Assembly: GCF_958979055.1 (NCBI RefSeq)
Contig: NC_084886.1
Span: 17,216,654-17,280,653 of the forward strand
Reading direction: 5' to 3'
DNA from: Alnus glutinosa
Taxonomy: Eukaryota > Streptophyta > Magnoliopsida > Fagales > Betulaceae
Length of the DNA stretch: 64,000 nt
Part shown: piece after piece, positions 48,618 through 60,420 of the stretch
Layout: every line of letters starts with the position of its first letter
Numbering within the stretch: the first letter of the stretch is position 1
The notes under the pieces: generated by a model
The model's database searches: none
What the model was told of the DNA's origin: nothing
What the model saw: the letters and a program-made list of their open reading frames with translations, nothing else
Translations under genes and position numbers: made by a program

Positions 48618-50621
48618 ATGAAAACCAGATCTGCTGCTATGGCTGATGAATCCCAGCATTTGAAGAACTTGCAAGGGCAACTCACCCAATTGCAGGCTGA
48701 GATGGTTACTAGTGGGGAGATCGCGCGGTCTGAATTGCAGAATCAACGGGCGGCTGTGGAGAATCTAACCCAACTGGTCCGGAAGCTGTTGGAAGAGCGA
48801 CCACGTTCACCCCGGGCAGGAACGGAGTCCGGTCCGCATTTCCGCAATTTAGAGCAAGGAATGAGCAGTGGAGGTTCCCACCAAGAGGGGACTAGTACCG
48901 ACGATGGAATCAAACCGAAGTCCTTTCGGTTGGAGTTTCCGCGCTTTGATGGTGAAGATCCGGAGACTTGGTGCTGCCGTGCAGAGCAGTTCTTCGACTT
49001 CTATGGCACTCCCGACAACCAGCGACTCTCGATCTCTGCTTTCCACATGGACGGTAAGGCCCTTGTCTGGTTCCAAGAACTTAAGGCTAGCAACTCTATT
49101 ACCACCTGGAACGCCCTTGTGCACACTATGCAGACCCGATTTGGTCGGGGTCCCTATGATGACCCCATGGAAAATCTTTCCAACCTGAAACAGGATGGGT
49201 CATTGGAGGATTATAAGAACCAGTTTGATATACTGGCTCTTAAGGTCCACAACCTCCCAGAAGCTCACAAGCTGAGTTGTTTCATCGGTGGGTTGAAGGC
49301 GGATATCCGCTTACCCCTACGGATGTTTCATCCAAAGAATTTGGTGGAAGCCTATTCGCTTGCCCGAATTCAGGAGGAGTGCGTGCTCAACTCTGCTAAG
49401 AGTGCACGCCCTGTTTGGAAATCCTTGCAGTTCACCCACTCTTCGCGGAGCATGAGTTCTGAATTACCGGTTGGCCCGATCAGGGGAGCTCCTTGGTCGC
49501 ACTCCCGAGGCACCCCGAACACTCAGCCTCAGGGCCGCGTTGGTCTTTGGCCTCCGCGGGGCAACCAGCCGAGTCAGGCTCTCATCCCTGTCCAGAAGAT
49601 CACCCAGGCCCAGATGGAGGACTGCCGCAAGCGGGGACTCTGTTACTATTGTGATGCAAAATGGACCCGAGGACATGTGTGCTCCACTCCTAAGTTATTC
49701 CTACTGGAAGCAGTGGAGAAGGAAGATGAGCCCCCGGGGAAAACACCCGAGCCTGCAGAAGAAGATCCGGGTGATTTTTTCTTGGAAGAGTTTCCGGAGA
49801 TCTCGCTAAACGCCATTACTGGAACGCCTAGCCCTAAAACCATGCGAATCATTGGCATCATCAGGTACGGCAAGGCCATCATCCTGATTGATTCAGGTAG
49901 CACCCACAACTTTGTGGATACGAAGTTGGCTGCAACTCTGGGCCTCCATCCGTGGAAGCATGACGGTATCACAGTTCAGGTCGCTAACGGGCAAGAAATC
50001 TCCAGTCCAGGTCGCTGCAGGGCTGTCGAAGTTAAGCTTCAGGGCCTGGTCTTCCAGACTGATTTTTTCTTCATTCCCCTGGCCGGATGTGATGCTGTTC
50101 TTGGCATCCAGTGGCTGCGGACCCTAGGGCCCATTCTTTGGGACTTCACAGCTCTCACGATGGCCTTCACGTTTGGAGGAGAACGTTGTCTGCTTCAGGG
50201 CTTACAACAGGGCCCTAGCCTGAGTCTGGAAGATAGTGAATCCTTCAAGCTCTCCAAACATGAGAAGAAAGGAGTTCTCTTACAGTTGGTGGGTCCAGCC
50301 CCACAAGCTCCCCATCAGTCCCTCACTTCGGAACCCTCCATCCTGCCAGCCCCCATTTCTTCGATCCTCACGGATTTTGCGGATGTCTTCCAAGATCCGC
50401 AGGGCCTTCCCCCTCACCGTGCCCACGACCATTCGATTCCCTTGCAAGAGGGCGCGCAGCCGGTCTCCGTCCGACCTTACCGGTACCCGTACTATCAAAA
50501 AGAAGAGATTGAGAAGATAGTAAAGGAACTCTTGGACTCGGGTGTTATTCGCCCCAGCCACAGCCCCTTCTCCTCCCCGGTCTTGCTCGTGCGAAAGGCG
50601 GATGGCACATGGCGGATGTGA
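48618..50621 (+). pseudogene. Gypsy gag-pol, first part (Gag, protease, start of RT)
   Basis: 667 codons from the ATG at 48618. The Gag region includes the capsid-like PETWCCRAEQFFDFYGTPDN. A zinc knuckle of the CX2CX7HXC type begins at residue 342 (CYYCDAKWTRGHVC). An aspartic protease active site, LIDSGSTHNF, has Asp425. The reverse transcriptase region has begun (VRPYRYPYYQKEEIEK, FSSPVLLVRKADG). An in-frame TGA at 50619-50621 ends the frame just before the conserved DYRALN segment, which continues in the same frame. The break would prevent a full polyprotein unless read through. Confidence 0.93.
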
Positions 50622-53183
50622 ATGGACTACCGGGCCCTAAATCAGGTTACTATCAAGGACAAGTTTCCTATCCCTGTGGTGGATGAGCTATTGGATGAAC
50701 TATGCGGTGCTAAGGTATTCTCTAAGCTGGACTTAAGGTCTAGATACCACCAAATCAGGGTGGCTGAGGCTGATATCCCTAAGACAGCCTTTAGGACTCA
50801 TGCCGGCCACTATGAGTTCTTGGTAATGCCCTTCGGGCTAACCAACGCTCCATCTACATTCCAAAGCCTAATGAACCATATCTTCCTACCCTATCTAAGG
50901 AGGTTCATCTTGGTCTTCTTTGATGACATCCTGATTTATAGTAAGGACTTGGACTCTCATCTCACTCATCTCACCCAAACACTAGACCTCCTACGGCAAA
51001 ACCAACTCTTTGCTAAAATGTCCAAGTGCCGGTTTGGGTGTTCGAAAATTGAGTACTTGGGACACATAGTTTCTGCCATGGGGGTTTGTGCAGACCCGGG
51101 TAAGATAAGAGCTATGGTGGACTGGCCATTTCCTAGAACCCTTAAGGCTTTACGGGGCTTCTTGGGTTTGACAGGGTATTATAGGAAGTTCATTAAGGGT
51201 TATGGCTCCATTGCAACACCCCTCACGGATATGCTCAGAAAGAACTCCTTCTCCTGGTCTGAACCGGCTGAGGCAGCCTTCCGAGCCCTCAAGGAGGCTG
51301 TTACACACGCCCCGGTATTGGCCCTGCCCGACTTCACTCAGCCCTTCCTTATCGAGTGTGATGCCAGTGGCAGAGGAATTGGGGCTGTACTGATGCAGGG
51401 CAGCCGCCCCATCGCTTTCTTCAGCAAGGCCCTCAAGGGTAAAGCTTTACACATGTCTACCTACGAAAAGGAACTATTTGCCTTGGTCTCGGCAATTCAG
51501 AAGTGGAGGCCCTATTTATTGGGCCAGTCCTTCGTGGTTAAAACGGACCAACAGAGCCTTAAGTTCCTGCTCGAACAAAAGGTGGGGACCCCGTTCCAGC
51601 AGAAATGGATTTCAAAACTCCTCGGGTATGATTTTGTGGTAGAATACAAAAAGGGGTTGGAAAATAGGGTGGCGGATGCCCTGTCCAGAAAAGAGGGATG
51701 GGAGGAGGAGGATCCATCCTTATCCATGCTGACTATTCCCGTGGCCAACTGGGTTGAGGAACTAAAACAGCAATATGCCGTTGATCCAGAGTTGCAGCAG
51801 TTGATGGCTAAATGGCAAAGAAATAATCTGGACACCCGGAAGTACTCACTTCGTGATGGACTTCTGTTCTACAAGCAAAACATCTTACTGGGCCAATCCC
51901 CCCTGCTCAAGGCTCAAGTGCTCCAATATATACACAGTGACCCCATGGCTGGACATTCGGGGTATGACAAAACTCTACAGAGGGCAAAAAGGGATTTCTA
52001 CTGGAAGGGAATGAAGAAGGAGATCAAACAGTTCATCCGGGCTTGTGATGTGTGTCAGCAAAACAAGCATGAGAATTCTTACCCCGCAGGGCTGCTCCAA
52101 CCTCTACCTATCCCTACTAGGGTGTGGACTGACATCTCAATGGACTTTGTGGAGGGCTTACCCCCGTCCCAAGGCCATTCAGTCATCCTTGTGGTGGTCG
52201 ACCGACTTTCAAAGTACAGCCATTTCACCTCACTTTCTCACCCCTACACAGCCACTAAGGTCGCACAGCTTTTCATCCACACCGTTTTCAAACTCCATGG
52301 CATGCCTCAATCCATTGTCTCCGACAGGGACCCTACGTTTACTAGCTTGTTTTGGAGGGAGCTGTTCCGGCTCCAGGGCACATCCCTTAAACTGAGCACT
52401 AGTTACCACCCGCAGACTGACGGTCAAACGGAAGTGGTGAACAAATGCCTCGAAAACTATTTGCGTTGTTTTGCTCAGGACAGCCCTAAACATTGGACCT
52501 ACTGGCTGCCTTGGGCGGAGTACTGGTACAATACCTCCTGGCATTCTACCATCAAGATGACCCCTTTTGAGGCCGTTTATGGTGTCCCCCCCCCAAGACT
52601 CCTAAGCTATGTTCCGGGGACCACCCGTGTGGAGGCAATAGATGAGGTGCTGCGCAACCGCGAGCAAATCCTCAATCTCCTCCGCCAGAATATCAAACAT
52701 GCACAACAAAGGATGAAAAAATATGCGGATCTAAAACGTACAGAACGGGAACTGGAGATCGGGCAACAGGTTTACCTGCGTCTGCAGCCGTACCGCCAAA
52801 CGTCCATCTCTCACCGCCGAGCTCTCAAACTGGCACCACGGTTCTACGGGCCGTTCCGTATCACCCGCCGTGTAGGAAAGGTGGCGTACGAACTTGACCT
52901 CCCACCGGAGGCCCGGATCCACCCCGTCTTCCATGTCTCCCAGTTGAAACCGAGACTCGGATCGGCCTCCGTAGCCTTGCCAAAGCTACCCCCAGTCGAC
53001 GCCAACGGGGTCCTTCGACCGGAGCCCGCAGAAGTGCTAGATCGCCGCTCACGGCCGAAGGATAATCGGCCTCTAATAGAACTCTTGATCCGCTGGGATG
53101 GACAGACGGCCGACGACGCCACATGGGAAGAATTTCACAGTCTCAAAACCGCCTACCCACACCTTGTGGGCAAGGTGTTTTGA
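50622..53183 (+). pseudogene. Gypsy pol, second part (RT, RNase H, integrase, chromodomain)
   Basis: 853 codons in the same frame, directly after the stop. The reverse transcriptase catalytic [10 protein letters not shown] lies at about residue 100 and the RNase H motif [11 protein letters not shown] at about 245. The integrase has an HHCC zinc finger ([16 protein letters not shown]) and a DDE core ([25 protein letters not shown]). A C-terminal chromodomain (residues about 800-853) includes [18 protein letters not shown]. Apart from the upstream stop, no damage is evident, consistent with a young insertion. Confidence 0.93.
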
Positions 53184-53195
53184 TCGGAGGGGTAT

Positions 53196-53639
53196 TGTCA
53201 CACGGCGTTCTGGGAAGGGGGAGAGAAAGGTAAAGGTGCTTTTGGGCATGGTAGAGAGAAGAGAAGGAGAAGTGGAGTTCAAGGCCAGTTACGTGGCAGC
53301 GTGATGGTGTCCAGCTGGCTTCTAGAAGGATAGCAGACGGGGCGTTTTGGGTCTGGCCTAGGGTTATGCGTTTTAGCCTTATTGCTGCCGTTTTGTGTCT
53401 TGATTCTCTTGTTACCGTTTTACTACTTAAGGGTTGCGTTTTGTAAGGGCTATATATAAAGCCCAAGGGTAGTCTCTTAGGGTTATCCTGAAAACTTGAA
53501 GAATTAAGTACTGGAGGGTGGCTACCTCGAATCAGCCTAATCTGTCATCAGAATTATCAATATAATCTCCATCAATTTCCTCTTAATTTCATCCTAAAAA
53601 TTACACTTAAAACCCTTGAACAGTAACTGAACTGTTTCA
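53196..53639 (+). repeat. 3' LTR
   Basis: Copy of the 5' LTR with three base differences and one 4-bp deletion. It is followed directly by the second GGTTT target-site copy, after which PPR coding sequence resumes. Confidence 0.95.
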
Positions 53640-55157
53640 GGTTTAGAGGGAGATGTGTTTATCGGGAATTCTTTGGTTTATTTTTATGCAGGGTGTGGGA
53701 AGATAGATTATGCGTGGAAGATGTTTGATGGAATGCTTCAAAGAAATGTTGTGTCGTGGACTAGTTTGATTTGTGGTTATGCTAGGAGGGGTTGTCCGGA
53801 GGAAGCGGTCTGTTTGTTTTTTGAAATGGTGGAGATGGGTGTTAGGCCCAATTCGGTTACGATGGTCTGTGTGATATCGGCTTGTGCAAAGTTGAAGAAT
53901 CTTGAATTGGGTGAGAAGGTAAGTGCTTACATGGGTGAGGTAGGAGTGAAGCTTAACACTCTTATGGCGAATGCACTTGTTGATATGTACATGAAATGTG
54001 GAGCTATTAAGAGGCTATTTAATGAATGTGTAGATAGAAATCTGGTTTTGAGCAATACTATGATGTGAAATTATGTGCGCCTGGGGCTGGTGAGAGAAGC
54101 TCTTTTTGTCTTTGGTGAGATTGTGCAACAGGGACCACGACCTGGTAGAGTTACAATGTTATCTGTGTTCTCAGCATGTGCACATTTAGGTGATATTCTC
54201 TTTGGAAAGCAGTGCCATGGTTATATTTTGAGAAATGGGTTAGAAGGTTGGGATAACATATGTAATGCGATGATAGACATGTATAGTGTGGCAAACAAGA
54301 AATGGCTCACAGAGTCTTTGACTGTATGTCAAAGAAGACTGTCGTGTCGTGGAACTCATTGATTGCAGGTTTAATTAGAAATGGTAATGTGGAGTCAGCT
54401 TGGGAAATTTTCTAGGAAATGCCATACAGTGATCTCGTCTCCTGGAACATCATGGTCACTGCTTTGGTCCGAGAGAGCATGTTTGTGAAAGCAATTGAAC
54501 TTTTCCAGTAATGCAGAATGAAGGGATTAAAGCAGATAGGGTAACAATTGAACTTTTCCGAGAACATGTTTGTGGAAGCAATTGAACTTTTCCGAGTGAT
54601 GCCGAGCTGGGTTGTTGGAAGAAGCTCTTGATCTCATAAAGAGCATGCCAATGGAACCTAATGATGTGATTTGGGGGTCTCTTTTAGCTGCTTGCCGGAA
54701 GCATAAAAATGTTGAAGTGGTAGCATATGCAGCTGAAAGGATAACTGAATTGGCTCCTAAGAGGACTGGGATTCATGTGCTTCTCTCAAACATATATGCA
54801 TCTGCTGGGAAGTGGACTGAAGTTGCAAAAGTGAGGCTACAGTTGAAGGAGAAAGGTGTCCATTAAAGTGCCTGGATTAAGCTCGACAGAGATTAATGGA
54901 ATAATCCATGAGTTTACCTCTGGTGATGAATCACACTCAGAAAACACCCAGATTGCATTGATGCAACAAGAAATAAACTACAGACTCAGAGATGCAGGCC
55001 ATGTTCCTGATTTAACCAATGTTATGCTTGATGTTGATGATCAGGACTCAGGAGAAAGAATACTTGCTCAGCCGACATAGTGAGAAATTAGCCATAGCTT
55101 TTGGACGAACCAGTAGGGGTCAAGGTATGCCAATTCGTGTTGTTAAGAATATATGAA
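53640..55157 (+). pseudogene. YS1: YS1-like DYW-PPR pseudogene, 3' fragment
   Basis: PPR coding resumes exactly after the Gypsy target site: GDVFIGNSLVYFYAGCGK, then RNVVSWTSLICGYARRG and GVRPNSVTMVCVISACAKL. It is broken by a TGA at 54066-54068, frameshifts near 54285, a stop near 54413, and a stop at about 54489. A local duplication with a large internal deletion follows at about 54480-54610, then a stop or frameshift near 54864 and another near 55035. The E-region remains as MPMEPNDVIW and LLSNIYASAGKW, then HEFTSGDESH. It ends at IRVVKN, so the terminal DYW deaminase domain is lost. These lesions lie outside the retrotransposon, so the gene probably died independently of the insertion. 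Confidence 0.88.
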
Positions 55158-55598
55158 AGGGAAATTTTTTTTCGAGATAATTAACAGGTTCCACTTTTTC
55201 CGGCAAGGGTCTTGTTCTTGTTGTGATTATTGGTAGAGAGAAGAAAAAAAGGAAAAACTTTCATTTGTGATTTACACCTCCTATACAACTTTTTAGCTAA
55301 TTGTAAATTTCAGCATAATAAATATTTTCATTTTTAATACCAATTATTTACTCAAAAAATGAACACTCTAATTCTTAGGCTTCAATCTAAGAGAACATTA
55401 TTTGGTATAAAATAAACAAACGGAGAATAGATGCAACATCAGACATCGATACAAGAGAATAAGTTTTCTTTCATACTAAATTTATGAGAAACAGGCCTCG
55501 AGTCTTTGACCAAACAAACCAAAGGGATCTACTACATTGACATTTTTACACAATCAGCACCAGGCCAGTGAAAACTTAAGGGCCAAGCCTTTTATGGT
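55158..55598. other. short spacer between two convergent genes
   Basis: 3' flank of the PPR relic and 3'UTR of RDM1, which meet tail to tail. Nothing else is recognised. Confidence 0.5.
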
Positions 55599-57183
55599 TC
55601 ATAACTGTGGAAAAATGGAGTCGACAAAAGCATGGTGCATTGGGTCAAAAAGCCAAAGCTTGGCTAGATGAAGATGAGATGAGGTGGTGCGATGGACTTC
55701 TTCAGCGAGCCAGATGGTGGCTTCAGCTTTACAAGGGTGAATTATGGTATCCAAAGGCCTTTGTTCATCCTCACTGCCAATTCTCATTTGGTCCCACTGT
55801 TTTAGGAGATTATTGGTGAGGTAGTGCAGGGGCTGACCATATAACTGCTTAATGGATTTGCCCAATCCCATCCATGTGGTAAATGGAATGACAGAGCCAC
55901 GGTGTATAGGGATTGGGATCTGCTTCATGTATTCCTGATACATTTCTGCCCTTCTGATTAATGCATCTGCTTCACAAAGAGCATGTTTATGAAAATAAAG
56001 GCATTTGTTGCAAATGAGATCAACAGAAAGGATCCATGAAGGAAGCCCAAGGTACTACCACAAGAGAGAAACTGTATCTCAAAAAATGTAATCAACAGTA
56101 ACTTATGAGCCAGAGAAATTTTCTAAGAGGTTCTACATGCTGAGACCTAGCATGATTGTCAGCAAAAGCAAGCAGAAATAAAAACCATAATGACTAGCTA
56201 GTTTTTTTCATCTTGGACAACATGCAAGAATCGGTTATGAAAATATTTCCCTTTCACTTCATGCAACTTGCGCATACGACATGATGAACGAGACAAGGAG
56301 ATAGCCTTTATACAAGGAAATCAGCTCCTGAACATGATGATGACAGCAATGTTGACAATCTACATCTTTGTCCCAAATCTAGTAGTCACTAACACCATAT
56401 ATCATAGAACTGAGAGTTAGATTCTTTGTAGATTTTCATACTACGAATGTTTAAAAAGAAAGCAATTTACTTTTTAAGTCACTCTGGTGCTATCGAAAAC
56501 AAGCAAAACTAGTGGCTAATTTATCTTTAATCAATTGAGGCTGTCATGCTGAAACTGCTTCAATGTAAAACCCATGTAATGGAACAAATTGCATTGTAAC
56601 ACCATGATGTGGGCTATGGAGATACTATTATATTCATACTCTGTCTATGTTGTATCTCTTAAGCACATGCAAAACATAAGTTAAAATCTTTGCTTATTCA
56701 ATACAAGTTGATAGAAGGTGATTATAATTACTTAATTAGTGCCATTTAAACTTAAATAAACAAGTACAATACTTATCAAAAAAAAAAAAAAACAAGTACT
56801 ATCCTGAAAACAGAGTAGAGGCATACCAGTTTCAACTGGATAGGTATTTCCAGAAAGTTTCCAATAAAAAGAATCCAGACTAAGGTGCTTTCCCACACTA
56901 TAAATTAATAAAATGTGTACCAACCAATAGTAAAACTAGGCTACAAATCCCAATGGCAAATACCTTCAGATCTTATTTTTGTGGCAGGTTGATCTAATGA
57001 TATATTATTCATTGGCTGCTTGCCATCGCACCCATCATTGATTGGCTGCTTGTCGTCACATCCATTGTTGGCTGGATGATTGCTGTCAAACCCATCATTG
57101 ACTTCTATCTCTGAGTCCGAGGAAGAAGAATCATCTGATGATATAACATCAATCTGCTCGTTCCATGGCACTGACCTCTTCAT
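55599..57183 (-). CDS. RDM1: RDM1, subunit of the DDR complex in RNA-directed DNA methylation
   Basis: Two coding exons, 56964-57183 and 55599-55969, with donor GAAG|GTATTT and acceptor GAAG|CAGATG, give 196 residues (Arabidopsis RDM1 is about 163). RDM1 works in the nucleus with DRD1 and DMS3 to help Pol V transcription and binds single-stranded methylated DNA. The conserved core is clear: [16 protein letters not shown], then [30 protein letters not shown] and SHLHLAKLW. The N-terminus is acidic and serine-rich ([15 protein letters not shown]) and carries three 10-residue repeats not expected in the family. The start at 57183 follows a leader-intron acceptor at 57201-57203. Upstream leader exon(s) reach about 60420. 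The gene appears intact. Confidence 0.92.
57007..57096 (-). repeat. three 30-bp coding repeats in RDM1 exon 1
   Basis: Residues 30-59 are three decapeptides: [20 protein letters not shown] and [10 protein letters not shown]. The last two differ at only three positions. Confidence 0.85.
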
Positions 57184-57203
57184 GGTGTAGAAAATGTATC
57201 CTG

Positions 57204-57343
57204 AAGAAGACAAATCACCGTTTTTGCATACACATCAAAGAAAATCAAAAAGAGCTTAAATATTTGTAGAGCAAAAACGCTCAAGGTTCCTAGAAGGATC
57301 AAAGCAACTTCATTTATTGCAACAGAAGTATGCTCAGGTGCAG

Positions 57344-57374
<31 letters not shown>

Positions 57375-58370
57375 TGTGTAATGAAGTAGAAAGATACACT
57401 ACTGCACATATTAATCCATAAAGTTTGATACTTCTTGAAAATTCTAGATTGACCCCAATCTTGAATTAAACAAAAATAGCTCAAATTTAACACCGAATGC
57501 AGATTATCAATATTATCAGTTTTCAATCCAAACACCAGTCATATATATCAAAATCCAAGCAGGTATAAAATCAATAACACAGATTTTGGTAATGAACAGA
57601 AATCTTCTAAAGAATTATTTAAAAGCAAAACTACTTTAGGGACCAACCAACCCTAAAGGAATTCCACTAGAAGATTGAAGTGTCACAACTAGTCTACTTA
57701 CAAAACCTTTGTAACTTAGATTTGAACTATACTCTTGGCCTAGGAAAAAAATCAATGCTAAGAGTTATCCTAGCCTTTCTGCCGTCTACTGCAAACTATG
57801 AAACTGGATCACTCCCTCTAAAACCATTCTAGGCTCTCCTATTTCCATATCTTCAAAGCAGGCCAGTCTTCCAAATCTGATCAAACAAAAAGGCCTTTCT
57901 TTTCTTACCCTTTTCTCTGGTGGATAGAAACTCCAATGACCCATTTGCCTTGCAAGTTTGCATAATTGCATATCAATCTAAAACAATTTATCATGCACAA
58001 ACAATACCCATTTGATCAATGAGAAAACAAAGGAACCCCAGACCCACTCCCGCCAGTATAAAATTGTACGCTTCTCCAAATGCCAAAAAGCTAGGCCTCC
58101 TTGATTTTCCATCCTTGGGTCTTTATCAAAATTTCAAAAATAGATAAAAAAATCAAAACTTTAGGTAATAAATTCTGAAAACCATGCACTTCCTTGAAGG
58201 CCCATTTATTCACAATAACAAAGGGAAAGTAAATCACCAAAGAACACCCCCCCTATTGATTAGAAAAAAAAAATCATCAAAGGAAAGCACAGAGACAGAC
58301 AGGGACTTACCTTTGAACAGCAAATAGAATAAGTAATTTTTTAGTTTTTATCAAATTGGGTCAATTTGTC

Positions 58371-58406
<36 letters not shown>

Positions 58407-60308
58407 TAGTTTGGTGGTGCCAGTGATTGTTATGGTACAGTTAGATCCAACAGGTCATAGTCAGAGCACTCCCAATGGCTTATGCAAATTTTTATGCAAA
58501 GTGGCTAACCAAAACCCACTTTATCCAGTTTAGCTTATGGGTTTTAAAAGGCATCATACGTCCGATTATCTATTCTTAACTCTATATTATCTAATATGCT
58601 TTCTTTATTCTTTTTTTAGTACTTTTTTAAGTATTGTATTTTTTGACTGTCCTCTCTTTTTTTCTTTTTTCTTTTTTTTCAAATAGTCATATTTATCAAC
58701 GGTCGTTTTGTTATATCTGTTATTACTCAACAAAAATATGCTGGATAATCAATCTGTGTGTCTAAAACCATAAACTAAATAAAAAAGTAAACTAAAAAAG
58801 ATGAATTCAATCTCTGCAAATAAATAACTTATTTGAGCCAAATGAGTTGTAGATGAAGTTTCAAATGCTTCATAAGTGGGAAGAAAACTTGTGCCTGCAG
58901 AGTTGTATATTTCCCTTGAGAAGAAAAAACATATGTTGTATAGACAAACATTAATGATGTGCAATTTACATATCTAGATGTCAAAACCAACAATCAACAT
59001 CTGTAAACAGAAAAGATTCTCAAGCATTGAATAATACAACCCTGAAGAAAAATCTAACAGAACATGTCAAGTGTATATGAAAGGCCACAAGGAGGATATA
59101 TCAATCCTGACAGTTTGAAAGAAAAACAATATCCATATAGAGAGGAGAAAAGAGAAAACCACAAAAGAACAAGAATCCATAAAATTAGACTTTACATGCA
59201 ACGAAGGTCAGAATCCAAGTAAGCAAACTTCTGTGATCCACAAAAACTTGATGGAAACAAAGAAACCCCCCATCTGGAAAATGATAAGCCAAATAAAACA
59301 ATCTCAAATGCTTAAAATCCATATATTAATAGGCTCTTCTTATAACAATGAAATCAGCACGAAGCTTAAAAAAAAATCTCTAATCTGCAATGACGGAAGC
59401 ATGGCATGCCCGATTCCATGCCAAAATCAGGCCGAGGCTTTCACGTAAAGTAAATTGAAAACTTGTCTTTAAAAAATCTACAACTCATCCAAATATACCA
59501 GTTTCAACAGTCAACACCATTTCAACAGGACAAGGCTTTGATGCACAGACTTAGTGCATTTATCATCACTCAATGCTTTAAACCAGAAGCAAATGACAGC
59601 AACAAAGAAATGAAAACCGACAAAAGCCAACAATATATAGCAAATAATGATCAACAAGCTGCAGACTCAAATCAAAACACAATACACAATACACAATTCT
59701 GGATGAAACCAAAACACAGAGCTATTGGCAGCAGCAATTTAACATCTTCCACTAACCGAACCCAGATTTGTCTATGAAAAAACTGAAGTGAACTTTGAAA
59801 ACCCAACAAATCAAAGCTCTTTTTGGCCCTCATTAGAGCTAACCCAGTTCCTCTATCCTTCTCCCTCAATATTCTATCCTCCCACTGGAATACATTATCC
59901 ATTCTCTTTCTGTGTACAGACCTCCAGTTGCATTTTGCTAACAGGTACAGAACTGGGTGTATACTAAATTCATGGGTATCACTACAATCTTGAAATTTTA
60001 AGCAAAAATACACTAGATTTCGGTTCTGTAGCAAGAACAAGAAAAAAGAAAACAAATTTCACGGATGTAAAGGTACAAAAACGAAAAGAACAGAGAACAA
60101 AGACACAGTAAATTTCGTGGATGCAAAGAGCCCAGAAAAATTATGCATGAAAATGAAAAATTGATCGGTGATAAATTACCTTTTGGTCGTGAAGAAGAAA
60201 GACCCCAAACAAATTTGACCCAAATCGATGAGGGCTTCGTGAAGAAAGAAGGAAGAAGATCTTAAACTGTTGAAGAGAGAGACCAGAGAGCGTCAGAAAA
60301 AACAGTAG

Positions 60309-60342
<34 letters not shown>

Positions 60343-60420
60343 AAATACCTTCAGCTCGACAAACACAGAGAGACGCGGAGCCGAGAGAAATACGCGGAAG
60401 AGAAGAAGAGGGAAAGAAAG
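57204..60420 (-). promoter_or_regulatory. RDM1 leader intron(s) and 5'UTR
   Basis: An acceptor, TTCTTCAG|GATAC, lies at 57201. Likely leader donors on the minus strand are CCAAAAG|GTAATTT (exon end 60180) and GAGCTGAAG|GTATTT (near 60350). Another GTTCAAAG|GTAAGTC lies near 58311. This implies an intron of roughly 3 kb in the 5'UTR, perhaps with alternative leaders. It contains (CA)n at 57344-57371, (GA)n at 58376-58404, and (GA)n at 60308-60340. A fragment starting AGAGCACTCCCAATGGCTTATGC near 58461 looks like the end of a MITE. The reading frames inside have no recognisable homology. Confidence 0.5.

Larger units (their letters stand above)
48140..53639 (+). mobile_element. Ty3/Gypsy chromovirus LTR retrotransposon, near-complete
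   Basis: The 5.5-kb element has LTRs at 48140-48587 and 53196-53639 and a perfect 5-bp target duplication, GGTTT (48135-48139 and 53640-53644). A primer-binding site TGGTATCAGAGCC (48590-48602) matches initiator-Met tRNA, and a purine-rich tract, CGGAGGGG, precedes the 3' LTR. A single gag-pol frame lies between, broken by one stop codon. The LTRs differ by three substitutions and one 4-bp indel over about 445 bp (about 0.7%), so the insertion is recent. It sits in the sense orientation inside the YS1-like pseudogene. A chromodomain at the C-terminus places it among chromoviruses; the lineage is not assigned. Confidence 0.95.

Noticed and set aside
48135..53644. Possibility that the LTR element is an endogenous virus with an envelope gene
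   Set aside because: The space after the chromodomain holds only the purine tract and 3' LTR; no envelope-like frame is present.
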